Source: an uncultured Prevotella sp. (GTDB lineage: Bacteria; Bacteroidota; Bacteroidia; Bacteroidales; Bacteroidaceae). From it: 29,488 nt of DNA. Positions 1-8,397 of the stretch are shown here, one piece after another (within the stretch, counting starts at the first letter, position 1; each line of letters begins with the position of its first letter). The translations under genes were made by a program, and so were the position numbers. The DNA lies in contig CAKPST010000028.1 in NCBI GenBank assembly GCA_934183355.1, positions 1 to 29,488 of the forward strand, written 5' to 3'. The notes beneath the pieces were generated by a model. That model was given only the letters and a program-made list of their open reading frames with translations, ran no database searches and was not told the origin of the DNA.

Positions 1-70
1 TCCGCATGGGGCTCGAACCCATGACCCCAACATTAAAAGTGTTGTGCTCTACCAGCTGAGCTAGCGGATC
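1..70 (-). tRNA. tRNA-Lys (anticodon TTT), 3' end cut by window edge
   Basis: Read on the minus strand, the cloverleaf is clear. The acceptor strand is GATCCGC, followed by T8-A9, the D arm GCTC..GAGC, the anticodon arm CAACA-CTTTTAA-TGTTG with anticodon TTT (Lys), and the T arm ATGGG-TTCGAGC-CCCAT. The 3' acceptor strand begins GCGGA, and the last two pairing bases plus the discriminator lie beyond base 1. So the 5' end is at 70 and the gene is complete except for about three 3' bases. A promoter lies just upstream (102-133). Confidence 0.95.
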
Positions 71-101
71 TCCGTATTTGCCTATTATTTTAAAGCGAGT
101 G

Positions 102-133
102 CAAAGGTAAGGAGTTTTTTTGAAACTTGCAAA
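102..133 (-). promoter_or_regulatory. Promoter of tRNA-Lys
   Basis: On the minus strand the -7 box TACCTTTG (102-109) matches TAnnTTTG. A TTTG -33 box (130-133) lies 20 bp upstream. Both boxes and the spacing match the Bacteroidetes primary sigma factor consensus. Transcription would start near 95, leaving a leader of about 25 nt before the mature tRNA. Confidence 0.7.
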
Positions 134-173
134 TTATTCGCCATTTAATTTCGTTTTTCTCGTGATTTTGCAG

Positions 174-181
174 TAATTTTG
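174..181 (+). promoter_or_regulatory. -7 box for the acidic hypothetical gene
   Basis: TAATTTTG matches the Bacteroidetes -7 consensus TAnnTTTG. No clear TTTG is seen at the -33 position. A start site near 188 would leave an 89-nt leader to the ATG at 277. It makes the upstream in-frame ATG at 190 an unlikely start. Confidence 0.5.
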
Positions 182-276
182 CAGTCAGATTGGTGCTGTA
201 CTTGGTACAGCTGTCCAAAATAGACATCTTAACTATACAAACACGCAAAGGGATAACATTGTCAACTAATAGTATT

Positions 277-1614
277 ATGACCACTAAAAATACATCTGCT
301 TCTTCTGCCTCTGCTTGGACTGAGGTGGAATATTCGGCTCGCTGTATGAGCCCCTATATTAGCACCCCGATTTATGTTCCGGAAGAAACTTCCTATTTTT
401 TGTGTCGTGAGGATGGCTCACGCAAACAGTACAAGAAGACCTTCGTTGTCTACCGCGCTGAGGGTGCGGCAGAGGACGACTGGGAAGACGACCCAATGCT
501 CGGCCGTCTGCAAATCTGTGTGCTTGGCGACGACGACGAGGAGGTGAACCCTGTTGACTCTGTGTTCTTGGGTGTCTCACCAGAGACGTTCGTAAAGGTG
601 GTGCGCGATGACGACAACGAGATTGTCTTCGACTTCACTTGGCGATATGGCTCTGTAGAGATTGACCGCGGACAGAAGAGCGAGGAGGGATGGACTGTCA
701 AGAAGGACGACTTCGGCGACAATGGTGTGACTATTCGCCTGACTCCGCGCAAGGGCAACGCGTTCACGCTGCAGCTTGTCATTCCCTACGTGGGATTCTC
801 TATCACCGACAGCGACAACAATCGCTTGACAGGCGAGATAGAGATTACTCATGAGAGTATTGCTGAATATAGCTACTCGTTTGTGGGCGACTCTAACAAC
901 GACCGTTTCCAGATTTCGCTCGACGAGGGCAAGCTCAACTATATGTGTGTGCTCAACGAAGAGGGACGCATGTCGGTGCGCGACATGCGCGACCGCCTTA
1001 TGCTGGTGGACGACATCGACGTGCAGGGCAGCCTGGAGAGTCTGCTCATGGGCGCTCACTCGGCACTTGTGAAGAATAAGTCGTCGCGCTGGCGCATACA
1101 ACTCGTGGGCGAGGATGTAGAGGGTGCGTCGGAGATTGAGGTGAATGGTGTGGGACTGGCACGCTTTGCCTTCGGACTGTTCAACGACTCATCAGACGAG
1201 GACAGCGTTGCAAAACGTCTGATGCAGATGGAGCAGCGTTATGCCTTCCAGTGGTATTGGCTCGACGAGAGCGACTGGAGCCATGAGAATCTGGAGGGAC
1301 TCATCGACATGGAGGGTCTGGACGAGGACCCAGAGAAGATGATGAAGCAGGCTTTGCTGTTCAACCGCTATGAGACGTTCATGAAGCGTCTGTGCGCTTT
1401 CTCGTATGTGTCGCAGAAACCAATACAGGGCGACCAGCTACAGGCACGCAACAATAAGCGCAAGATAGCTCGCTGTGTGCGACATATCGTGGCACATCGT
1501 AAGGGAGAAGAGAATCTGTGGGAGCTGGATGAGGAGGCTCGCAAGGAGATGATTCACTTCCATGCGACATTCCATAGAGAATTTACAGCGGCGCTTGAGG
1601 CTGAAATGGAATAA
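277..1614 (+). CDS. Acidic protein of unknown function (445 aa)
   Basis: I do not recognise this protein. The reading frame is open from 190, but the promoter-like box at 174-181 and the better-looking N terminus (MTTKNTSASSASAW) favour the ATG at 277. It has no signal peptide or membrane segment, so it is probably cytoplasmic. It is rich in Asp and Glu, with acidic clusters such as EDDWEDD and GDDDEE in the N-terminal third. The first two thirds look beta-rich, with alternating hydrophobic strands. The last 130 residues look helical and become basic near RNNKRKIARCVRHIVAHRKG. It stands alone between a tRNA on the other strand and the convergent asnS, so context gives no function. Codon use looks like its neighbours. 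The reading frame is certain; the function is not. Confidence 0.85.
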   Translation: MTTKNTSASSASAWTEVEYSARCMSPYISTPIYVPEETSYFLCREDGSRKQYKKTFVVYRAEGAAEDDWEDDPMLGRLQICVLGDDDEEVNPVDSVFLGVSPETFVKVVRDDDNEIVFDFTWRYGSVEIDRGQKSEEGWTVKKDDFGDNGVTIRLTPRKGNAFTLQLVIPYVGFSITDSDNNRLTGEIEITHESIAEYSYSFVGDSNNDRFQISLDEGKLNYMCVLNEEGRMSVRDMRDRLMLVDDIDVQGSLESLLMGAHSALVKNKSSRWRIQLVGEDVEGASEIEVNGVGLARFAFGLFNDSSDEDSVAKRLMQMEQRYAFQWYWLDESDWSHENLEGLIDMEGLDEDPEKMMKQALLFNRYETFMKRLCAFSYVSQKPIQGDQLQARNNKRKIARCVRHIVAHRKGEENLWELDEEARKEMIHFHATFHREFTAALEAEME

Positions 1615-1615
1615 G

Positions 1616-1786
1616 AATTAACGGATAATTAACGAAATAATTAACGGATAATTAACGAAATAATTAACGGATAATTAACGAAAAAATTAACGGATAATTA
1701 ACGGTAATTAACGACAAAGTATATAAAGAAGTCGTTAATGCCGGTTAATTATCCGTTAATTATTTCGTTAATTATTTCGTTAATTT
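1616..1786. repeat. AT-rich tandem and inverted repeat, large hairpin (copy 1)
   Basis: Four 23-bp units (1617-1639, 1640-1662, 1663-1685, 1686 onward, the last divergent) share ATTAACGGATAATTAACG. They run into a hairpin core, ATTAACGAC (1707-1715), a 15-nt loop, and GTCGTTAAT (1731-1739). The sequence then returns as the inverted complement of the units to 1786. The arms are about 50 bp with a few mismatches. It fills the gap between the convergent stop codons of the acidic protein gene and asnS, so a bidirectional terminator role is likely. A second family member lies at 17172-17355. Confidence 0.85.
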
Positions 1787-1792
1787 CATCTA

Positions 1793-3220
1793 TTAGAACT
1801 CAGCCGACTTCGGTGTACGTGGGAACGGTATGACGTCGCGGATGTTCTGCATACCTGTTACGAAGAGGATGAGGCGCTCGAAGCCGAGACCGAAACCTGC
1901 GTGAGGGCATGAGCCATACTTGCGGGTGTCGAGATACCAGCTCATATCCTTCATCGGGATATTGCGCTCCTCGATTTCGTTCATCAGTTTGTCGTAGCTC
2001 TCTTCACGAACCGAGCCACCGATGATCTCGCCAATCTGCGGGAACAATACGTCGGTGCCCTGAACGGTAGCGCCACTCTTGCCGCCGAAACCAGACTCCT
2101 CAGCGTCTATCTTCATGTAGAACGCCTTGATAGCCTTAGGATAGTTGGTCATGATGACTGGCTTCTTGAAGTACTCCTCAACGAGGAAGCGCTCGTGCTC
2201 TGAAGCCAGGTCGTCACCCCACTCGCATGGGAACTCAAACTTCTTGCCCTTCTGAATAGCCTCCTGGAGGATGCGAATGCCCTCGGTGTAAGGCAGACGA
2301 ACGAACTCTGAGTTGAGAACACCCTGAAGACGCTCGATGAGACCCTTATCAATCATCTTGTTGAGGAATTCGAGGTCGTCCTTGCAGTGCTCCAATGCCC
2401 AGCGGATGCAGTACTTGATGAAGTCTTCCTCAAGGTCCATAAGTCCGGCGAGGTCGAGGAATGCCACCTCAGGCTCTACCATCCAGAACTCTGCCAAGTG
2501 GCGTGGAGTGTTGGAGTTCTCGGCACGGAATGTCGGACCGAAGGTGTAGATGGCACCAAGAGCTGTAGCACCAAGCTCGCCCTCAAGCTGACCAGACACT
2601 GTGAGCGATGTCTGCTTGCCAAAGAAGTCGTCAGAGTAGTCGATCTTGCCGTCCTCAGTCTTCTTGAGGTTGTAGAGGTTCTTGGTTGTCACCTGGAACA
2701 TCTGACCTGCACCCTCGCAGTCGCTTGCGGTGATAAGCGGAGTATTGAAGTAGAAATAGCCGTGCTCGTGGAAGTAGGTGTGAATAGCCATTGCCATGTT
2801 GTGGCGAATGCGCATCACAGCACCAAAGGTATTGGTGCGAAGACGAAGGTGGGCATACTGGCGCATGTACTCGAATGTCTGTCCCTTCTTCTGCATAGGA
2901 TAGTCGGAGCCACACAAGCCATAGATTTCGATGCTGTCGCACTGAATCTCTGATGTCTGTCCCTTGCCCTGGCTCTCTACGAGTGTACCAACGATGCTGA
3001 TACAAGCACCGGTAGTAATCTGCTTGAGCATTTCGGCGTCAAACTTAGTCGGGTCGACTACAATCTGTATGTTATTTATTGTCGAACCGTCGTTGAGTGC
3101 GATGAAGTCTACAGCCTTAGAGCTGCGGTGAGTGCGCACCCAACCCTTCACATTGATTTTGCTACCAAAGTCGGTGCAGCTCAAGGCGTCAACGACTTTG
3201 GTTCTTTTAAGTGTTTCCAT
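1793..3220 (-). CDS. asnS: Asparaginyl-tRNA synthetase
   Basis: Charges tRNA-Asn with asparagine in the cytoplasm using ATP. The 475-aa length fits bacterial AsnRS. An N-terminal OB-fold anticodon-binding domain (about 20-105, [18 protein letters not shown]) precedes the class II catalytic core. Motif 2 is [15 protein letters not shown] (231-245) and motif 3 is GFGLGFERL (442-450), followed by [10 protein letters not shown] near the C terminus. The residue pattern around motif 2 fits AsnRS rather than AspRS. It starts 15 bp after the stop of the pseudouridine synthase gene, so the two are probably co-transcribed. Its 3' end faces the repeat hairpin at 1616-1786, which probably ends the transcript. 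Confidence 0.97.
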   Translation of the reverse strand: METLKRTKVVDALSCTDFGSKINVKGWVRTHRSSKAVDFIALNDGSTINNIQIVVDPTKFDAEMLKQITTGACISIVGTLVESQGKGQTSEIQCDSIEIYGLCGSDYPMQKKGQTFEYMRQYAHLRLRTNTFGAVMRIRHNMAMAIHTYFHEHGYFYFNTPLITASDCEGAGQMFQVTTKNLYNLKKTEDGKIDYSDDFFGKQTSLTVSGQLEGELGATALGAIYTFGPTFRAENSNTPRHLAEFWMVEPEVAFLDLAGLMDLEEDFIKYCIRWALEHCKDDLEFLNKMIDKGLIERLQGVLNSEFVRLPYTEGIRILQEAIQKGKKFEFPCEWGDDLASEHERFLVEEYFKKPVIMTNYPKAIKAFYMKIDAEESGFGGKSGATVQGTDVLFPQIGEIIGGSVREESYDKLMNEIEERNIPMKDMSWYLDTRKYGSCPHAGFGLGFERLILFVTGMQNIRDVIPFPRTPKSAEF

Positions 3221-3235
3221 TATATCTAATGTTTA

Positions 3236-4774
3236 TTATTCGAAAGCACCCATGCGCAGCATCTCTACTTCCTTCTCGGTGAGGAAGCGCCAGTCGCCGC
3301 GACGGAGGTTCTTCTTGGTGAGTCCAGCAAACTGCACACGGTCGAGTTTCACCACGCGATAGCCGAGGTGCTCGAATATACGGCGCACGATGCGGTTCTT
3401 GCCGCTGTGAATCTCGATGCCCACCTGGCTCTTGTCGGTGTCGCTTGCATACTCGATAGCGTCGGCATGTACCTCGCCGTCCTCAAGCTCGATGCCATCG
3501 GCAATCTGCTGTAGGTCGTGAGCTGTGACGTTCTTGTCAAGATATACGTGATAAACCTTCTTCTTGAGGAACTTCGGGTGAGTGAGCTTAGAAGCAAGGT
3601 CGCCGTCGTTGGTGAGAAGCAGCACGCCAGTGGTGTTGCGGTCGAGACGTCCTACGGGGTAGATGCGCTCTGGACATACGTTCTTAACGAGGTCCATAAC
3701 AGTCTTGCGCTGCTGTGGGTCGTCGCTTGTTGTCACGCAGTCCTTAGGCTTATTGAGTAGCACGTACACCTTCTTCTCAAGGTTAACGGGCTGATCGTGG
3801 AACTTGATTTCGTCTGTGCGCTTAATCTTGGTGCCGAGCTCGGTAACAACCTCGCCGTTAACCGACACCACGCCAGCCTGGATGAATTCATCAGCCTCAC
3901 GACGTGAGCAGATGCCAGCGTTGGCAAGGAACTTGTTGAGACGAATCGGCTCGTTCGGGTCGATGTTCTCCTCCTTGTATTCGATGCGCTTCTTCAAGCT
4001 ATATTTTGCATTCGGATCATAACCAGGAGTATGCTGACGCTGATAGCCGCCCTGCTGACCGTAGCCACCACGCTGATAGCCGCCCTGCTGACCGTAGCCG
4101 CCACGGTTGTTGTAGCCACCACGGTTGTTGTAGCCACCACGATTGTTGTAGCCACCGCGCTGCTGACCGTAGCCGCCGCGCTGCTGATAGCCACCACGCT
4201 GCTGATAGCCACCCTGCTGACGCTGGTAGCCACCGCCCTGCTGCTGATAGCCGCTTGTCTGCTGCTGGTCGTCGCCCTCACCCTGCTGATTGTAGCGTGG
4301 ACGATAGCCACCCTGCTGAGGACGCTGCTGATAGCCACCACGATTGTTGTAGCCACCGCGCTGCTGATAGCCACCCTGCTGACGCTGGTAGCCACCACCC
4401 TGCTGCTGATAGCCGCTGGTCTGCTGCTGGTCGTCGCCCTCGCCCTGCTGATTGTAGCGTGGACGATAGCCGCCACGGTTGTTGTAGCCGCCACGCTGCT
4501 GATAGCCGCCCTGCTGAGGACGCTGCTGGTAGCCGCCATTAGACGAACCGAGACCTGCACCGAATCCCTCGGGGCGGAATCCGTTGTCGTCGCCGCCTGT
4601 AGAGGCGTTGCGGTCGTTGTTGTAAGGACGCTGAGTGTGGATGCGCGGACGGCGTCCGGTCACACTGCGATACTCTCTCTGATAATTTCCTGCGGGACGG
4701 CCGTAGCTCTCGCTATTGCCTGTAGTTTGATCCGCTGCTTTCTGTTCCTGGTTCTTTTCCAATTCTGAATCCAT
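3236..4774 (-). CDS. RluB/RsuA-type pseudouridine synthase with long Gly/Gln/Arg/Tyr-rich N-terminal tail
   Basis: The C-terminal half (about 275-512) is a standard RsuA/RluB/RluE/RluF-family enzyme that isomerises uridine in rRNA. It has an S4 RNA-binding domain (275-320, IRLNKFLANAGICSRREADE) and a catalytic domain with GRLDRNTTG, in which D378 is the expected catalytic aspartate. The closing region has GKNRIVRRIFEHLGY. The first half is unusual: residues 80-246 are almost only GGYQQR, GGYNNR and QQQ-type repeats, and residues 1-79 are polar. Such RGG/YGQ-like tails bind RNA or self-associate in other proteins, but here that is inference. It lies between purB and asnS on the same strand. 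RluB is the best guess for the target class, but the exact uridine cannot be read from sequence. Confidence 0.92.
   Translation of the reverse strand: MDSELEKNQEQKAADQTTGNSESYGRPAGNYQREYRSVTGRRPRIHTQRPYNNDRNASTGGDDNGFRPEGFGAGLGSSNGGYQQRPQQGGYQQRGGYNNRGGYRPRYNQQGEGDDQQQTSGYQQQGGGYQRQQGGYQQRGGYNNRGGYQQRPQQGGYRPRYNQQGEGDDQQQTSGYQQQGGGYQRQQGGYQQRGGYQQRGGYGQQRGGYNNRGGYNNRGGYNNRGGYGQQGGYQRGGYGQQGGYQRQHTPGYDPNAKYSLKKRIEYKEENIDPNEPIRLNKFLANAGICSRREADEFIQAGVVSVNGEVVTELGTKIKRTDEIKFHDQPVNLEKKVYVLLNKPKDCVTTSDDPQQRKTVMDLVKNVCPERIYPVGRLDRNTTGVLLLTNDGDLASKLTHPKFLKKKVYHVYLDKNVTAHDLQQIADGIELEDGEVHADAIEYASDTDKSQVGIEIHSGKNRIVRRIFEHLGYRVVKLDRVQFAGLTKKNLRRGDWRFLTEKEVEMLRMGAFE
4037..4537 (-). repeat. In-frame repeat tract encoding GGYQQR/GGYNNR units
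   Basis: This part of the pseudouridine synthase gene is built of short degenerate in-frame repeats. Within it, residues 101-142 (4349-4474) recur almost identically as residues 155-196 (4187-4312), an offset of 162 bp. Only a few silent base differences are visible between these copies, which points to a recent duplication. Slippage or recombination could change the tail length between strains. Confidence 0.9.
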
Positions 4775-4814
4775 AATACTTTACTTTTTTCGCCTCACGG
4801 CAAGTGACACCCAT

Positions 4815-4850
4815 TCCCATATCCCGTGTTTATATCTGTCAAATATGGGA
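4815..4850 (-). terminator. Possible hairpin between purB and the pseudouridine synthase gene
   Basis: Inverted repeat TCCCATAT (4815-4822) and ATATGGGA (4843-4850) with a 20-nt loop. It lies in the 158-bp gap after purB. The stem is short and no clear T tract follows, so it may be a weak terminator, a leader structure, or chance. I see no convincing TAnnTTTG promoter on the minus strand in this gap. Confidence 0.3.
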
Positions 4851-4932
4851 TAGATGCACTTCTGTTTTTTTACTAAATTGTTAACTTGCTTATAATTATA
4901 TATAGATTGCTATAATCTCTTTGCTGTTTGCC

Positions 4933-6279
4933 TTAGATGCCAGTGTAATTGTGTGGTGTAATTGCCATCAGCTCAGCCTTGACACTGTCGCTCACGTTGA
5001 GAGTCTGAATAAACTCGTGTATGGTCTCTTCGGTCATTTTCTTGTTGGTGCGTGTGAGTGCTTTCAGCGCCTCGTATGGGTGTGGATAAGCCTCGCGACG
5101 CAGGATGGTCTGGATGGCCTCAGCCACAACAGCCCATGTATTGTTGAGGTCTTCCTCTATCTTCTCGTCGTGAAGGATGAGCTTGCGCAGACCCTTGAGT
5201 GTGCTTGCCAGGGCTATCATGCCATGACCAAAAGGCACGCCGACATTGCGCAAAACTGTAGAGTCGGTGAGGTCGCGCTGTAGGCGGCTAACCGGAAGTT
5301 TCTGAGCGAGGAACTGGAGCACAGCGTTAGCTATACCGAGGTTGCCCTCTGAGTTCTCGAAGTCGATTGGGTTTACCTTATGTGGCATTGCGCTTGAGCC
5401 TACCTCACCTGCCTTAATCTTCTGCTTGAAGTAGTCCATAGAGATATACATCCAGAAGTCGCGGTCGAGGTCGATGATAATGGTGTTGATGCGGCGCATT
5501 GCGTCGAACACACTACCGAGGCAGTCGTAGTTGCTAATCTGTGTGGTGTACTGCTCACGCTCCAATCCGAGCTTTTCGCTGACGAAACGGTTGCCGAAAG
5601 CCTTCCAGTCGTACTCAGGGTAAGCCACGTGGTGGGCGTTGTAGTTGCCGGTTGCACCACCAAACTTAGCTGTGAGCTTGCAAGCCTTGAGCTGTGCGAG
5701 CTGCTCTGTGAGACGATATACATACACCATCACCTCCTTGCCAAGGCGTGTAGGAGAAGCAGGCTGACCGTGGGTCTTGGCGAGCATGGGCACGTCCTTC
5801 CACTCGTCGGCATACTGCTGTAGCTGCTGGATGAGTTCCTCAACGAGTGGATAGTAAGCCTCGTCGAGAGCCTCCTTGATAGAGAGAGGCACACTGGTGT
5901 TGTTAATGTCCTGAGATGTGAGTCCGAAGTGGATAAACTCCTTATACTCTTCGAGACCGCCAATCTTGTCGAATTCCTCCTTGATGAAGTATTCCACAGC
6001 TTTCACGTCGTGGTTGGTCACTTTCTCAATGTCCTTCACACGCTGTGCCGACTCCTCGTTGAAGTCGCGATAGATGGCGCGAAGTGTCTCGAACAGCGAG
6101 TGGTCGAAACTCTTGAGTTGCGGCAGTGGCAACTCACAAAGTGTAATGAAATATTCAATCTCTACACGCACTCTATAGCGAATGAGTGCATACTCCGAAA
6201 AATAGTCGGCAAGCTTCTCTGTCTTGCCTCTGTAACGACCGTCAATGGGCGAGATGGCTGTCAGCAAATCGAGTTTCAT
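4933..6279 (-). CDS. purB: Adenylosuccinate lyase
   Basis: Cleaves SAICAR to AICAR and adenylosuccinate to AMP, both releasing fumarate, in purine synthesis. The start MKLDLLTAISPIDGRY at 6279 is preferred because family members begin this way. An in-frame ATG two codons upstream (6285) would give 450 aa instead of 448. Fumarase/aspartase superfamily motifs are present. Numbered from the 6285 ATG, these are TSQDINNTS (about 123-131), THGQPASPT with the expected catalytic His (171-179), and the flexible signature loop GSSAMPHKVNP (296-306). It has its own promoter (6327-6357), separate from surE-lpxB. The pseudouridine synthase and asnS genes follow on the same strand and may share its transcript. 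Confidence 0.97.
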   Translation of the reverse strand: MKLDLLTAISPIDGRYRGKTEKLADYFSEYALIRYRVRVEIEYFITLCELPLPQLKSFDHSLFETLRAIYRDFNEESAQRVKDIEKVTNHDVKAVEYFIKEEFDKIGGLEEYKEFIHFGLTSQDINNTSVPLSIKEALDEAYYPLVEELIQQLQQYADEWKDVPMLAKTHGQPASPTRLGKEVMVYVYRLTEQLAQLKACKLTAKFGGATGNYNAHHVAYPEYDWKAFGNRFVSEKLGLEREQYTTQISNYDCLGSVFDAMRRINTIIIDLDRDFWMYISMDYFKQKIKAGEVGSSAMPHKVNPIDFENSEGNLGIANAVLQFLAQKLPVSRLQRDLTDSTVLRNVGVPFGHGMIALASTLKGLRKLILHDEKIEEDLNNTWAVVAEAIQTILRREAYPHPYEALKALTRTNKKMTEETIHEFIQTLNVSDSVKAELMAITPHNYTGI

Positions 6280-6326
6280 ATACAAGAATTTGTTTATATA
6301 TATAATGTGTTTTCGCTATTTTTGTG

Positions 6327-6357
6327 CAAAAGTACAAATTTTAGGTGGAAGAACAAA
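6327..6357 (-). promoter_or_regulatory. Promoter of purB
   Basis: On the minus strand the -7 box is TACTTTTG (6327-6334) and the -33 box is TTTG (6354-6357), 19 bp apart. This is a near-ideal Bacteroidetes promoter. The start site would be near 6320, giving a leader of about 40 nt. Confidence 0.75.
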
Positions 6358-6383
6358 GAAATTTAAATTATATTATTAATATA

Positions 6384-6407
6384 ACAGGCAATATACTACT
6401 CGCCTGT
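6384..6407 (-). terminator. Weak hairpin at the end of lpxB
   Basis: ACAGGC (6384-6389) pairs with GCCTGT (6402-6407) around a 12-nt loop that contains the lpxB stop codon. AT-rich sequence follows on the minus strand. The stem is only 6 bp, so this is a tentative terminator. Confidence 0.35.
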
Positions 6408-7541
6408 TTTCTCCACAAGCGAATAAATTATATGCGCCGCACTTGTCGACGGACTGCTGTCACCAAGTTTCTTCCATATTCGCTCATATCCGTCAAGCAT
6501 GCGCTCGCGTGGCTTGCCATCGGGCAGAATGAGCGATAATTCGTGGGCAATGTTGTCCACTGAGAACGTGTCGGCAACGAGTTCGCGCACCACTTCACTG
6601 TCATCAATAAGATTGACGAGCGAGATATACTTCACCTTGAGCACATGACGGCGGCAGAAGGCGATGATGGTTGGTAGCGGTGTCTCGTAGCACACCACCT
6701 GTGGGACACCAAACAGGGCGGTTTCAAGAGTGGCTGTACCACTTGTAACGACTGCGGCGCGGGCATGCGACAGCAGAGCGTAAGTGTCGTTATCAATAAG
6801 TGCGACATCCCTACCCGATAAGAAACGAGCGTAGTATTCGCTGGGAATACTCGGTGCTCCAGCAAGAACAAGCTGATAGTCGACAAAACGACTTGCAGCC
6901 TCTATCATTGCAGGCAAATTATCCTTGATTTCTTGGCGTCTACTTCCGGCAAGAAGGGCTATTATAGGCTTGTCGCTCAGACCATGTCGACGCTTAAACT
7001 CAGACTCACTCTCAGTATATCCAGCCCGAAATTGGCGCACTTCTTCAGCTGTCGGATTGCCGACATAATGAATAGGATAATGATGTTTCTGCTCGAAGAA
7101 CGGCACCTCAAAGGGCAATATCGAGAACATTTCGTCCACATCGCGCTTGATGCGCCTGATGCGCCATTCCTTCCAAGCCCATATCTTAGGCGATATGTAG
7201 TAGTAGACAGGTATGTGCGTGTTGGCATGCACATACTTAGCTATATCGAGATTGAAGCCTGGATAGTCTACAAGTATCACTGCATCAGGCTGCCACTCCA
7301 CGATATCACGCTTGCACATAGCCATATTGCGGAAAATAGTGCGCAGATGCAGCAGCACAGGTATGAATCCCATGTATGCCAATTCGCGATAGTGCTTGAC
7401 ACGTGTGCCGCCCACAGCCGACATAAGGTCGCCACCAAAGAATCTAAACTCAGCGTTGTCGTCTCTTTGTCGCAATGCAGCCATGAGATGCGAGGCATGC
7501 AAGTCGCCCGATGCCTCGCCTACAATCAAGTAGTATTTCAT
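6396..7541 (-). CDS. lpxB: Lipid-A-disaccharide synthase
   Basis: Joins UDP-diacylglucosamine and lipid X to make the lipid A disaccharide on the inner face of the inner membrane (glycosyltransferase family 19). The 381-aa length is normal. The N terminus MKYYLIVGEASGDLHASHL is the family hallmark (GEASGD). The C-terminal half carries the nucleotide-sugar site region VTSGTATLETALFGVPQVV. The ATG overlaps the surE stop codon as ATGA (7538-7541), so translation is probably coupled to surE. The other lpx genes are not in this window. Confidence 0.96.
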   Translation of the reverse strand: MKYYLIVGEASGDLHASHLMAALRQRDDNAEFRFFGGDLMSAVGGTRVKHYRELAYMGFIPVLLHLRTIFRNMAMCKRDIVEWQPDAVILVDYPGFNLDIAKYVHANTHIPVYYYISPKIWAWKEWRIRRIKRDVDEMFSILPFEVPFFEQKHHYPIHYVGNPTAEEVRQFRAGYTESESEFKRRHGLSDKPIIALLAGSRRQEIKDNLPAMIEAASRFVDYQLVLAGAPSIPSEYYARFLSGRDVALIDNDTYALLSHARAAVVTSGTATLETALFGVPQVVCYETPLPTIIAFCRRHVLKVKYISLVNLIDDSEVVRELVADTFSVDNIAHELSLILPDGKPRERMLDGYERIWKKLGDSSPSTSAAHIIYSLVEKTGE

Positions 7542-8299
7542 AATTTAAAATTCTTCAACGTATCGTAGTCGGTCACATCAATACGTGTCGGCGTTATAGC
7601 CACGTAACCATGAGTGAGTGCCCAGTTGTCTGTGTCCTCAGCTTCTGGCTCGTCGTTGCGATATGAACCTGTCATCCAGAAATAGTCGTATCCATGTGGA
7701 TGGCGCATCTTCACACACTCGTTATACCATGTACCCATAGCCATGCGACACATTTTGACACCACGAAATTCCTGTAGCTTGGGGAAGTTGACATTCAAAC
7801 ACACCCCCTTTGGTAGTCCCTCACGTAGCACTTTCTCCACAATCTGGCGCACATAGGGACGCAACGGTTCAAAATCGGCATCGTCATGAAAGTCGCAAAG
7901 CGAAAAACCTACAGACGGAATATACTTCATACAACCCTCAAGCGTGACGCCCATCGTGCCACTATAGTGAACATTTACCGAAGCGTTGTCGCCATGATTG
8001 ATGCCACCCAATATCATATCGGGCAGACGGTCGGCAAAAAGTTCTTGAAGGGCAATCTTCACACAGTCGACAGGAGTGCCATTGCACGACCACATCTCCA
8101 TACCCTCCTCATGACGACGCAACTTGAGACGTAGCGGTGTGGTGGCAGAGAAGGCTGTGGCAAATCCCGAACGCGCCGACTCAGGGGCGCACACTATGAT
8201 GTCGGCGATGTCGCGCACCATGTCAATGAGCGAGTTGATGCCCTTGGCATGATAGCCATCGTCGTTGGAAATTAGTATTAACGGTCTTTTAATATTCAT
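7538..8299 (-). CDS. surE: 5'/3'-nucleotidase SurE
   Basis: A metal-dependent phosphatase acting on nucleoside monophosphates. The 253-aa length matches the family. The N-terminal ISNDDGYHAKGI carries the metal-binding Asp pair (NDDG). GGINHGDN (about 98-105) and YSGTMGVTLEG (about 111-121) are the other active-site motifs. It leads the surE-lpxB pair and is divergent from parA with a 98-bp gap that holds both promoters. Pairing of surE with lpxB recurs in Bacteroidales by my recollection; I could not check it here. Confidence 0.95.
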   Translation of the reverse strand: MNIKRPLILISNDDGYHAKGINSLIDMVRDIADIIVCAPESARSGFATAFSATTPLRLKLRRHEEGMEMWSCNGTPVDCVKIALQELFADRLPDMILGGINHGDNASVNVHYSGTMGVTLEGCMKYIPSVGFSLCDFHDDADFEPLRPYVRQIVEKVLREGLPKGVCLNVNFPKLQEFRGVKMCRMAMGTWYNECVKMRHPHGYDYFWMTGSYRNDEPEAEDTDNWALTHGYVAITPTRIDVTDYDTLKNFKL

Positions 8300-8321
8300 A
8301 AATTTGTCTTTATTTCTTTTG

Positions 8322-8329
8322 CAAATGTA
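8322..8329 (-). promoter_or_regulatory. -7 box of surE-lpxB
   Basis: TACATTTG on the minus strand matches TAnnTTTG. No TTTG is seen at the -33 position. The start site would be near 8315, about 15 nt before the surE ATG. Confidence 0.5.
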
Positions 8330-8370
8330 CGAAAAAAGGTTTAAACGAGCAGTATCTCACATAAAATATG

Positions 8371-8378
8371 TAACTTTG
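8371..8378 (+). promoter_or_regulatory. -7 box of the parA-parB cluster
   Basis: TAACTTTG matches TAnnTTTG. The predicted start near 8385 leaves only about 13 nt before the parA ATG at 8398. No -33 TTTG is visible. Confidence 0.5.
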
Positions 8379-8397
8379 CCAAATAATTTTGACGTAA

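Noticed and set aside
1616..1786. CRISPR-like or origin-type iteron array
   Set aside because: Units are contiguous and return as an inverted copy. No DnaA-box cluster or spacer pattern is seen, and the position between stop codons fits a terminator-like hairpin better.
4006..4768. Plus-strand and minus-strand low-complexity open frames (His/Asp-rich, Leu/Ala/Val-rich) over the pseudouridine synthase tail
   Set aside because: Repetitive DNA keeps all frames open. Only the frame fused to the S4 and catalytic domains is supported.
5626..5631. CACGTG as a parS core
   Set aside because: The flanks do not match TGTTTCACGTGAAACA, and it lies in purB coding sequence.
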